Assembly: GCA_921293015.1 (NCBI GenBank)
Contig: OV121087.1
Location: 8,258,501-8,322,500 of the forward strand
From: Phorcus lineatus
Lineage: Eukaryota; Mollusca; Gastropoda; Trochida; Trochidae
DNA length: 64,000 nucleotides
Direction of reading: 5' to 3'
Made by a program: the position numbers and the translations under genes. The first letter of the stretch is position 1, and each line of letters begins with the position of its first letter. The notes beneath the pieces were generated by a model, which was not told the origin of the DNA, ran no database searches, and saw only the letters and a program-made list of their open reading frames with translations. Shown here in pieces: positions 36,881-49,400 of this stretch.

Positions 36881-37794
36881 TTTATATCATTCTTATCCCG
36901 TAAAATTTGTTTTTCTCGGATGATGTTGGATCAAGAAAATACAACAGATTAAAGTTGGTAATTCAAGAGGTTTCTAGCTCGAAGTCTGAACCGTCAAAAG
37001 TATAATATATCAGGTATAATACCGTATTATAAGGTATTTGCTAATTAGGAACTTTGCAATGAGTTATTACCATACAGTTTGGTAATGATGTTGTTATCTA
37101 CACAGTTCTTAATGTATAGTGAATGATCTGTTAACAAAGAGGGATGTAAAGAAGTGATCTATATCAGCCAGTTCTCAAAGTATTTGCTCCGCAAGCAGCT
37201 GCATCCTTTTACCTGATACATAAATACTCCCTTGTAACATGCACACCTGATGCCGATAATGTCTAAATGATAAAAAGAAATGCCATTGTTTGGTCTTTCT
37301 CAGGCTTTCATTATTCCATTAGCTCTCTAAGTATACTAAAATGATTTGAATCGATGAATCGACTGTGTGACAGCTTGTGCAATTAAGAAGTAATTATTCA
37401 TTGCTGTAACTACAACACATTAGCTTTGTTGGAACTGTTTGGTTATTGGTTTGCTACTGAGCTGGGTTCATGTACTTTTTTGTTCCATAGTGAGAAGTCG
37501 TCGTCATGATTTGCAGATCTGTCATGTTTGGCTGATGATGATTTATCACTGAAGTTTTAAGAATTTTAAGTTTTCATAATAATTTATAACAAAAGTTTAA
37601 ACATTCAGTTTATTTCTTTTAGCTATTTTCACCATGTTTTCAGCTATTTAAGTTTAGGATTTGAAGTCATCTTTTTAAATGTAAGGATATCGGAGAAATC
37701 ATTTGAATTTGAATCTTACTGGCCATTTCACAGGTGTTTTACTTATTTTAGTTTTGAATGACATTTCATTGACTTTTTTACTGTGTAGATACAA

Positions 37795-37990
37795 AATGGC
37801 ATTTGGGGCGGGAAAGCGCAGTAGTTTTCAGTGGAATTTCAGTGCAGTAACACCCATGGTTCGCAAGTTCCAGCTTCTGCTCGTAGTTTTCACCGCAATG
37901 CATAGCCACAATGGTGTTGCTGGCTTTATCACTGCAATAATACTTACCGCCGCGATATAAATGAAATACTCATGAAAGCGGCATTAAACA
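37795..37990 (+). mobile_element. tRNA-derived SINE, 5'-truncated copy
   Basis: Shares with the copy at 60810-61125 the words GAATTTCAG, ACCACC/ACACCCATGG, TTTCACCGCAAT, ATAGCCACAATGGTGTT, GGCTTT and GATATAA-TGA-AAATACTC. The tRNA-like head is missing. Confidence 0.8.
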
Positions 37991-38993
37991 CCATATCACC
38001 TCACCACAATCACAAAATGACATTTTAAAGGGACACTTCTGAATAAATGTAAACTAAATATAAGACTTCTTTATATATGATCAGTAGTGCATTTCACGCC
38101 AAATTCGCCAAAATATTGCAAAATGGCACTAAACAATAACACGCTCATTTTCAATTAAGTTTACATATGTTTTCCTACTACCATTATTTTAATTTAAACA
38201 AACTGTGTTTCATCTAGAAAATAGATCTTTGAACTAACAATGTAGATGTTACTTGTAATTTGTAATTGTGAAGAATTTTGATGAAATTGAAGATTGATGG
38301 ATGAAAGGTGACCCAGCTAATATTAGCAGAATCTCCGCTGGCAACTGTATAATCTAGAAACTTGATCACATACTAATAACATCATCCGAGAAGTTTGTAG
38401 GTCATCTTGATCTGCCAGTCTCATCAGAGAGACTATTGATTTTGTATGAACTGGACTCGTGTATATATGATTATTTCTGTTTGTCTTCCAAAGGTTTTCA
38501 ATGTCAACATTGAAACTTTATCATCTTCATAAAGAAGTATCTTTTCAGATGGTTTTTTTAAATATTTCATGTGTTGTTTAGTACAGGGAGTGAGTAGGAT
38601 TAAGGTTTAGGAATTTGGTTTTTTGAATTATTTTTCTTTGAAAATTTCTGAATAAAAAGATTGAAAAGCTTATCTGCTGGATAATTTATTTTTAACATTT
38701 CTTAAATAATCATTACTTGAGCCTTTACTAATGATAACCCAAATTAAAGTCACCCTGGTCCCGTTATTCAAGAATCTGGACCTTTAATCACTTAGGTAGC
38801 CTTGGTGAAATGTTTAAGGATGGAACTAAGGTCAACCTTAGTGTTAAGTTGTTTTGTGTAACGACACCCGGTTTTATAATTTTACTAACAAAAACGAGTC
38901 TACCTCATCTTATGACATTCATATGATTATTTGATAAGAGAGCGATGATGTGAGAAGAAACGTTACACTTGTCCTCCATGAGTTGATGGTAGG

Positions 38994-39168
38994 CAGGGAT
39001 TGGAAAAGGCACCCTTGACAATTGGTAATTTTGAGGGCTTTAAATCATTCATGGATTTTTGAATGGGTCATTTTCTATTATAGCAATAGTAAAATTTCTA
39101 ATTTCAATGGGCAATTTTTTCATCCAATGTGCAAAATGACCCATTGCCCCTACCTTTCCAAATCCCTG
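38994..39168. mobile_element. Short hAT-like MITE, 175 bp
   Basis: The left end CAGGGATTGGAAAAGG pairs with the right end CCTTTCCAAATCCCTG as imperfect terminal inverted repeats. GGTAG is shared by both flanks, consistent with a decayed 8-bp target duplication. No coding capacity. Confidence 0.75.
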
Positions 39169-40394
39169 GGTAGTTGATTAGCAGGCTGTGGCTCAGTGTC
39201 ATATAGCTGCATTAAGAAGACGAGAGCATGGGGGATGAAAGGTCATTAGAGACTGATACAAGAGACTGAAGTGCGCTCAAGTCTATCATCAGTTCTGTAA
39301 CTGTAGTCAGTCTCAGGTAACCCTTTATGGCAGCGTCGTTAACAGACCTCTGTAATAACCCTGCCGTCACTAGTGTTCTCTTACTAATCTCTATCTGATG
39401 CTGTTTTCAGGGTTTAATCATCCTAGTATTAAAGAGTTTCATTTCAGCTAGTTATTACAAGTTAAGAAATTAGACCATCTGGTAGCCAATTACTTGAAAA
39501 ATATTATAATCTATACCAAAAGGTTGTGTCTGTATGGAGGAATAAAGAAGTTGATCATCAATAAAATATCTTTGTCCTTCAGATATTGACTAGTAGTAAA
39601 GATGCCTGCCTGGATTTAACTAATGATTTGTTGACAGAATGATAGATTTAAATTCAATATAATGTCATTATGTAGATGAATTTGCCATGCATTGTATGTT
39701 GTCAGATTAAGCGTCAATACTATGATGAATCGTAACAAGTTTAATGTACAAAATTTTATTGCATCAATGTATATGAATGCATTGATAATGATTTGATGAA
39801 GCTGACTGTGACAATGAACCTGCTAAGCAATAAAGGTTTTGAAGTATGCTTTAAACTTCATACATTGGTCACAGCTTCAATATAAGTAAGAAAATTCAAA
39901 TTAAACAAATTAAGAAAAACTGAAAACGTGCTTAAGCAACCTATGATATCATACCTTATTTGAAATCTGAGTAATGAATGGCCTTTTAGATTGTTTATTG
40001 CATGTTTGTTGCCCGTATTTAGTCGTGTATTGGTAATCTCCCTGAAGAATAATCCCAGTTGGATCTAAAGTATCCTGATATGGTTATGGGTATAAAACAC
40101 TCATTAAAAACAGTCAAGTTAAGGAGGCAAGGTTACGTAAGTAATAGTAAAAAAAATCAATTTATAGATCTTTAAGAGAATCCGGCTTCAATAAAGATGA
40201 AAAAACAATATACTTTACAAAACAATCTACCAATTACAGGAGATTAATATTGATCAGATTGGAAAAGTTAATGAAAAAAAGGTGTTTTTTCTTTCTTTTT
40301 GCCTATGTTTACTCTCTGATAATCAATCTTATTATCATTATTATTCATGTGAGCATACTTCTGACACTGTTTAACTTTGTCATTTTTATTACAG

Positions 40395-40484
40395 GAGGCT
40401 TTCCTGCCCGTACTGGAAGCCAAGACTGTATCAGAACTGCGGATAGCAATAAGAAAAGCCCTGACATATATTCTTCCTCAAGTG
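40395..40484 (+). CDS. PDE2A: PDE2A exon, residues 1-30 of the confirmed part
   Basis: Acceptor attacag at 40394 and donor GTGAGT at 40485; 90 nt, phase 0 at both ends. It encodes EAFLPVLEAKTVSELRIAIR followed by KALTYILPQV. This matches the vertebrate PDE2A block around DALLSLGSVID, LQRAVKEAL and LPRV, which is where the vertebrate isoform-specific first exons join the common part. This exon is therefore likely to be the first common exon. The next intron is the longest confirmed one (9.4 kb). Confidence 0.9.
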
Positions 40485-43400
40485 GTGAGTGCATTTCAAT
40501 CTATGTGTTCGAAGTATTGACATTTTGTCAGGTATTGGCTCTACCCTGTGAAGGACCTGTCTCAATATACAACACAAATACCTAATATGAGGGCGGCCCT
40601 TTGTACAACAGTTCAAATTGTTATTGCATTTCTTTGTTGTGTTCGCTTGAAGTGCTCTTGTGTAATGGTACATTGGAATACAAATGTTACCGGTACACAC
40701 TTTCACTGGAAACTGTCACAATGTATTTATTCATGTTTTTTTTCACAAGATCTTTTGCCCTGTCAATAAAAATGCAGGGTTGGGCAAGTTATTAAAGTAA
40801 CATATGTATGTAAGAACATTACCAGATGTAAATATACTAGTTCAGCAAAGTTGATATTTAGATGTTATCTTTTGAAGTTTGCATTGTTCAATTTATCACA
40901 TTATTTTCATGTAAATTCACAAGATCTCAGGGGTAGTGTTGTCCTTAACGAATTTAACTTTAAACACTTTAATGTCGTTATCATAACGGTCTTGCTTTCA
41001 GGTAATAGGGATTCAAAATACTTCATTGAATTATTTTCTGGTTAATTCCATAATGCTTCGGCTTCTACATTTTCTTGATAACTTCATTGTTCGGGAATTT
41101 TACTTGGAAAAGTTGATCATCAAGTTATTATTTGATATCATAGGAACATCCAGAACCTGATTACAGGTTTCTGTAACCTTTGACCTTAGCGCCTAGAATG
41201 TTTTCTCCAGTATTTGAAAAACAATTTGCTTGATTCACAAAAACAGAAATACCTAGGAAAAAAAATTACATTTCGAAGTTTAGACCCATCAAAATTCAAA
41301 TTAGGCAGGTTTATTTTTCGCTTAGACATTGATTTTTACATTTAAACTTTTTTACAATTTCACTACAGCATTGGAAAGTTGTTACATTTTCTATTCAACA
41401 CGAAGACATTATTTTCTTAGGCACATCATTCATTTGAACTCACATGCTAATCTGAAATATAACAAGTCAACTTGTTTTATTTTCTAATGAAAGCATTGCA
41501 GTCTTATCTTATACATAGCAGAAAGATGGTTGAAGTTGCAAGTTCAACAGCGAGCCTGTCAGGAATAGCATGCATCTGGGTTGTATCAAGCGTACATTGA
41601 GAGTTCAGAACTGTTTATTCTACATATGATCATCTCTTAGATAGGAGAAAACACTAACATAGCCTTAATTATCTCCTTTATGTGTTAAAGAAGCTATGGC
41701 TCTTTGAGTCTTACACGAATAAAAGATAAATCAAAACTCCAAAATGTGATGCTGCTTCAATTTGTTTCAATTCTACTAAAATTTCATCTCTTTATTTTAT
41801 GCAAGCGTTTTAGGCCGAAGTATATCAGGGTATATGATGGAGCTGGGCAGAGGCAAATATGCTGATGTTGCAGGATGTTTTTACCTTAAAGAAAGTGTCA
41901 CTTTCCTCCAAAAGAAGTGAGACAGATTAATTGTTGTCTCACAAAATGTTTCTACTGATTTGTTTATGTTGTATTGTAAACAATGAAATGCTTCAACATT
42001 TCATCAGAAAAAGAGCTAAATTAAGACGAAATTTCATGATAGACATCTTGTAAAGAATTTTAGTATGTAAACACTTATTTGACAGGCATAACGATCGGTA
42101 TGCAAAAGGCTCGTGCTTGATGAAGGCCTATTGAAACTAGGAGGATATAGTTGTGTAGAATACCGTGAGAGTATGAAAGGTTGTCATTGATCAGTCATAG
42201 TTTTACTACAAGCCTTTGTGGTGTGTATGTGACAGCCTTTATGAAAGTAATCATGCTTTCCCAGGATCAAAATATGGACTATTCATTTCCTCTGTATCTA
42301 AATTGTATTCTTGTGGTTGATATTATAATCCTGTGTTGCTCTCTCATTGAATAGATCAATCACGTTGTGTGGGAGTTGGTCATGGCTCTTTTGTTCTTCT
42401 GTGCAGTCATATATGCCTCTGTATAGTGTTGTGAGGAATTGGACATTTAACGATATGATACATGTCAAGATAACCAATTTTCTGGTGTTTTATTATGCAG
42501 AAAAAAATCTCCACAAAAGCATGTCTTGCTGTATGCTTAGCAAAGGTAATGATCTGGCATTAGTCACAGTGACTTCTCAAGAATTTAAAGTAGACTTAAA
42601 GTGTTTCAGCAGGTTAACTGAAAATCTTTACATGCTGGGTCTTCTCTGCTATTTTATCCCTGAGTCTTCCTGAACTGGATTTCAATGTATGACATTGAAA
42701 AATACAAAAAATCAAGCCTCAATTTAGACTATAGATATCTAAATTCACCAAATTGCCAGCCAAAGAAAATACAATTAGGGAAAGCTCTGCCTTCATAGAA
42801 ATAAGGAAATGTTTCCGACTTGAGTGTAATTTATTCTTAAAGCTAATATAACATAGTTACAGACTGATTTAGCGTTTCAGACAATAGAAACCAAAGATAT
42901 CTCTTGAGTAGTCTGTATGAAATTAAAAAGCTTTGTCGCAGTCTACTGAAAGGGCCATCACATAAATCAAATCCACTAAAATGATTTACTTCACCTTGAC
43001 TCAAATCTACTTCATTCTCACCTGATGCCAACCTTGATAAATGATTATTGTGAGTTTGAATTATATTGTTAGGGTTTGAACAACAAGACTAGCATACCAG
43101 TCCTGCGGAAAACTCTTTAATCATTTCCCTCTCTGTTCCAAGGTCTGTTCATTTAGTGAGAATAAATAAAACTCAGCGGCTGGCGAAATTAGCAGTAGAG
43201 TAAGCAATACATTTATCCCTGGAGGCTTTGCAGCCTGAACACATGCAGAGTTTGCTATTTGTATGAGCATGATAAAAGAGTTTACAAATATTGTCTTCAG
43301 ATATGATTATTTGCATATATTCTTATTTAGGGGAAGAAGGTGGTGCAGTATATGATTTTGTGTTTGAGTATTGAAGAAGAATTGAATGGTTGTGAATGTC

Positions 43401-46400
43401 TGACAGGAACTTTAGCATAAATAATCTTTGATTTTCCTTTCAATTCTTTAATTTTCCTTTTTGAAAAGATTTTTGTAAAATATCCCATGAAAGACAACAA
43501 CTTCCATTGCATGGCATAATTTTCACCATTCTGAATGACTGGCTAATTTAAGCCTTTCAGCATTTCCACAACCCTATAGTCGGCTGCAACAGATCTCGAT
43601 GGTCTAATGACAAATGTTGAAACAATTGCAACTTTTGACCAAAGAGGGTACTATACTGCACTCGTACATCAAAGTTTGCCACTAAAGTGTTTACAACTGT
43701 GTTTATAAGTACGAGTACCTTACAACAAGTCAAGGTGCATATCTGAAGAACACTTTTATCTCAAATAACCGATAGAATGAAAAAAACATTATTTGTTAAA
43801 TCAAAAAACATAAATAGACTGATATTGTTACATGTCTAAATCAAGAAGGTAAAAGTCGCATTTGGACAATACCAAGAGGAATTTTTATTGAGAACAGATT
43901 GATATTGGCAATTTGCAAAATAAATGTATCGATTACATTTTTACTGCTAATGATACTATATCGATGGATCGATAATTTTTTCAAGTTCCCTAGAGTACTA
44001 TTGCAAAGATGAAAACTGCCATTTATTGCTACACCCCTACCCAGGATTAGGCAATTGTAGAATAAAAAATGAATGCCTAAGCTAGTCGCTCAAAACAAAA
44101 GCTTATGGTCTGTACCATGTTTACCAAGGAGTTTTCAAAGATTGCACCATTGGCAGTGAGGAACCCCTGATGATTTACCAACCATTAGGTCTGACCCTTA
44201 AATCTTTCATGATAAGAATACAGTGTAGAACAGGCCAAAATGACCTTAACAGCACTGTAACATCCATTAAGCATTAAGCGCTAGACCACCTATTAGCATT
44301 GGGCATTTATAAGAACCGGATATGAGAGTCTGAATTAGTAAGTGCCTGTATGTCCTACAGGAAATACAGTAATTAAATTGTTTATCGAGAGAATTATAAT
44401 TGGTAGTAATGATGAAAACTGATCAAGGTTCAATAAGTTTTACATTCAAATATTGTTTTATACATGTGCTTTTAGCCTTAGATGCTCTAGGAAGTTGAGA
44501 TTGTAAAAAGGAATAACGTTTGTCCTTACATCAGGGTAATAATGTATGTGGCGCTTTGAGCATGTCCATGTGGTGTGGAGCCAAGCAAAATTTCCTTACA
44601 ATTATTCATTATTAAAATATTTTGGTTTGAAATAATTCATAATTCTTGGATTTCAGTCTTTCCAGTACTAAAAGGTTGGTTACAGTCATCAGTTTGGTAA
44701 CAAAATATGTCTAGACGAAACCTATTGAAGAAATGATGTGCTTTGTGAAACTATCAAATCAGTTTATGAGCCCAGTCTTTTGATCCAATGATCAAAGCAG
44801 ATGTTACTCTCTGAATGAGTTCATTTGGCTCATTATTTTCTCTCCAGACCTGAGACATTGCTAATATGCTTCTTCCCTGATGTTAGGTAAGCTAACAAAA
44901 CCATTAAATCATTTAGATTAAGTCACTTTGGTTTTTCATGACTAAATTAAGAGGGTTTTTTTTGGTATATCGCCGATGAATGGCTTCGTTTCTGAATGTT
45001 GTTCTTTTTGAGTAAATATGTGCTATTCTTTTTCAAAATGTAAAACCTTGGAAGCCTAAATGTTGTACACAGTAATATGCTTCAAATGAATTGTGAAATG
45101 ATCCTGAATTAATAGCATGAAGTGAGTGAACAGGACAGTGAACAAGTACAACACCCCGACATTTCTCTCGGTATAAGTGATGGAATTCATAGGCAGAGTA
45201 GTCTTCATTAATCTCAAGCTTCTTAGAAACAATCTCTAATAATGTTTGCTTTTCCAGACTCAACCTAGGTAAAGCTAGTTCATTTCCGTATCGATTGTTC
45301 TTGAAATTGATCGTCTCGTGGAAAGGTTGACAGTGGATAAAAAATGTGTAGGTTAGTGAAGAGCCTGTGGGATGTAATCATTGGACAGAAACTTTACTTC
45401 CTGTACAGCAGACGTGCTAGACAGGCCAGTGTGATTGCATACTGATTGAGAATAACACTTGCAGGATTTCAGTCCTTTTTGCCTGTGATGGTTGTCAAAT
45501 GAGTTATGTGTTACTCTGCATTAGGTCTGAATTGAATCTGTCAGAATGGATTGGCACTTGCTGTTTCTTTTGTTGGTATTTAAGACGCAAACAATAGAAA
45601 ATGTCCTCATCATTCTAACATCAGTCTGGGGATTAGAAATAGGTTAGTGCTCAAGTATGTTTGAGTTGTACATAAACAAAGTCAGGATAGGCTTCTGCAG
45701 ATCTAAATATGGTTTATGTCTGGAGATAGGAGCAAATTACATAGAATATGATTGTTTACACTCCCTTAAAAAACATCATGAACTCTCCAGAGTTGTATGG
45801 ATCGAAACTAGGGCTGTAACAATTCACGGTTACCACCAATGTATTTGTCAAAAAATATATCATGATAGTTGTATCGTCATAATTTAGTATCGAGATGTGC
45901 TAAAAATAACTTTGAACTAACAAGAGTTACCGTTCTTGCAACTGGAAGTCGTAGTCGCTACCAAAATGGCAGCAAAGGACCCGCCAGCCGCTTTTAAATC
46001 AGCAGTATGGAAGTTCTCTGATTAAAAATTTACTAAAAGGAAATGAGTTTTGGATATCTTTTATTATATTTACCTACTACATGTCAATTTTCTTGTAATT
46101 TCTGGAATATCTCTAGTATCGTGATACTTGTAGTATTGTCAGTTTGTATCGTATCGTGAAATTTCTTGTGATACACAGCCCTAGTGGAAATAATCCTTGT
46201 GATTTCACCGTTGTGTTACTTTACTGGACAGAAATGGGTTTTTAAAAAATATATTTTAGTATCCATTTATTCATTGACATATCGGTAAAATATAAATCAG
46301 GAAAATTGCAATCTTACTGATTTGTTTCAGTTAAATTTATCATATTTATTGCAAAATTCAAGAAATGGAACCAAGATCTGCCAAAGAGATACCAAATCTT

Positions 46401-49400
46401 TGACCCCCAACAAAGACATATCCCTTAGGTAACTTATGAATTCAGCAAAACCTCACATTTCTAAAGAGCATGGTGTCTTCATTTTGCTAACTTGAATATT
46501 GCATTTTCCGAGTATGTCTGTTGTCACACTTTGCACCTTTTTGAGACCCTGCTCTTATTTCTTGTTAAATTGCAAAACCCTCCCCCCGTATTGGATGCAA
46601 GCACTTATTGATTTAGCCATTTCTGAAGGAAAGAAGAAACCTTAAACATGACCTTCAGATATAAGACTTGAAGATCAGAATCAATTGATATTTTCCAAAC
46701 ATGTTGAAAACCACATGACATACGATATGGCATTTATTATAGTTATTCCCAAGAAGTGACTTGACTTTCAGACAGATCCATATGCAGGTTAAATATTCAT
46801 TACTTCTTCATATATTCAAGTTACCTAATACCATCAATGACCTACTTTGCGCGTAACATCTCCCAGGAGTCTCTTGGTAACACCAGTGACGGACAATGAA
46901 AGCACTAATCATGTAACGACTGAAACAAATTTCTGACACTTCTTCTGCTCAAAGTAACAACCAGGATTATATAAAACCAAAATATGACAATCATGTGTTC
47001 TTGTAACATGTCTTCAAGAGATTTGGGAAAAGCTCTCTGAATCACCATCATGGGTAACATTTGATGAATTCTTAACTGTGTTATACTATGCAATCTGCCA
47101 AACTGGTTTCCACTTTCAACTTGAATTTATACTAACACCAATGATATAACTCCAGAAATAAAAATAAATCTCTTCTTCGATTTTACATTTTGAATCATTT
47201 TAGTTCAGTCGTTAAATTTGAATCTTTGATAAATTTTTGAATAGTTTACGTATAGCTTTATCTTGTGCCAAATTTTATCAGTTGAAGTGAGATCTACCAT
47301 AAATATTTGAGGCAAGAATCAAGAAAGTGGCAATTTCTTCTGATCATGTCTATTCATGAAAACTTTTTATCACTTCAAGCATCAAAAAATGCTGTGTGTA
47401 AGAGGTTGATTAAAGATATCTGATTAAGCTTATGGGCACTACTGCTTGTAAGAATTGATTACATAGCTTTATTTTATTGTCTTTGTAAGTCTTCATAATT
47501 TCACCCTATTCCGCTGTCTACTTTCTACCAATAATCCTTTTGTCTGATTTAATTACTGTTTGTCTCAAGGCTTAATGTGGTTATCAGACCAGCTCTTTTC
47601 CTAAGTGGTGAATCAATGAATTCTTGTAGCTATGAATACTAAAGCCATACAGTAGGAGGAAGTAAAGAAAATCTGGCTAGTCCTCTAGCTATGCCATCAT
47701 AATTGTGAAGAAGTTACCTCTATCTTAAAGTGGTAAATTTAGAATGCAAAGAAATTGCACTGAAAGTTTTACCATAAATCACCAATATTTATTTGATATA
47801 TCTTGATTTAGAAAAGTTTTAATATTAGATATTTGAATAATGACAATATTGTATAAGAAGGAAGTACATTTATATTAAACTACTTTCATGACTCATGGAA
47901 GGAAGTCATTGATTTACACGTAACTGTTGATGTTGACAGTAAATTCAATTTTAAGGAAAGATTATGAAGACTAATAAAGCCTGTAAAGCTAGCTCAGCAA
48001 TCTGATTAACTAATCATGTGTGCATAATGTGAATGAAATTTTTTAGAACATATTTTATATCTTATTTCTAAATGTTTTCCTTTCAAGTGTTGGCTCATCA
48101 ACTCTGTTATCTCTGTGTAATGATAAAACAGCTGCAGCTTACTCATGCAACGTGTGATTTGTGTTCATTTTGATAATTGAAAGCTAGAACAACATAATGA
48201 AGTTGGAATGCTCTCAGCATGTTTGTCTGAGCAAATTATGTCAACACTTTTCAACTCCCTCTTCATATCAACTTCAAATGACAAGGGTTAAGAATGTACC
48301 ACTTTACTAGCACTTTCCAATTAACTGTCATGATAACAACTGTGTTTGATGAGGACAAAAATATACTGTTTGTTCATCTTGATTTCATCAGCCAGAGGCA
48401 GTGGTGTTTATGATAACCAAGAAGGAAAATATTGCTTGATTCATTATTTACTTGCATCAGAGCCCCATTCCATTGGTTTATTACAAGATCTGTTCTCTGT
48501 TTATTCCTTTCTAAATATTATCATTGCTTAAAATTGATTACAGGCTTCTATGCTAAACAATTCAAGATTGAATTTTTTTTTTTTAAATCCTAGAACCCTT
48601 AGACTTGTCAGTGGGCATGTTGGTGTATTTATCATACCTATATGTAGAATGGTTCATATCACATGTCTAGTCTCAGTGTTGCGGGACCCAGTCTAGGAAC
48701 AACGCTGGATATATACAGACATTTTATATATATGTACAAAATCCAAAATAAAATTTTCATTCTGCAACTTTACCTCAGATCAAGTCATATCTAATTAATA
48801 TCTATGTATATGCATACATTCTTATGGGCCGATATATTGTTGAAAGGAAAACTGTATTGCAATTACAGGATTTATACCGGTATATGTGAAGTTAAGATTG
48901 CACAGCCTGAGCTCAGGATAGCAGACTCATGAAATGACAGAAATCTTCATTCATGACGGTATCGGCTTTTAGCTTGATTTCAGTTGCAAGATTATAATTA
49001 ATAGATTTATTAACAGAATACTATGGTTCCTTCCTTCAAATTATGCAAATTTTATCATATTTATGAATGATTTTGTAGCAAACCAGCTATGATATCAAAT
49101 CATTTGTTTGATAAAAATGATAATCCAGAGAAGGTCATATAGTTTCCTCAATGACATACTAGTATCATAAGAGTAATCTACAAGATGCAATGAATTACTG
49201 TTTATCTGTCACAACTGGATTATTGTGAAGAATTTATCACAAGAGTTCACAAGTGACAGATACACCATAATTTCGAACTTAGAGATGGTTATTGTTTTTC
49301 CTACCCAAGTCAAATTTCAGAATATTTTCGGTACTCATGGGAAATTCATTCGTGAAGAGGAGTTGCCAGTTAACTCGGTCATTGTATTCCTTCGCGATGA

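Larger units (their letters stand above)
33184..40394 (+). other. Putative first intron of PDE2A (repeat remnants, no supported exon)
   Basis: AT-rich sequence between the candidate first exons and the first confirmed exon. It holds a hAT-like end (35709-35860), a hammerhead-like repeat fragment (about 36820-36880), a 5'-truncated SINE (37795-37990) and a MITE (38994-39168). No other stretch shows both coding quality and matched splice sites. Confidence 0.5.

Noticed and set aside
37703-37960. 85-codon ORF considered as an upstream PDE2A exon
   Set aside because: It lies across a SINE copy, and the translated words are shared with SINEs elsewhere in non-coding positions.
40250-40585. 111-codon ORF spanning 40395
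   Set aside because: It is in a different frame from the PDE2A exon it overlaps, and reads intron and exon together.
45033-45263. 76-codon minus-strand ORF inside the 9.4-kb PDE2A intron
   Set aside because: Composition is protein-like but I recognise no family and see no matching exons; insufficient to call.
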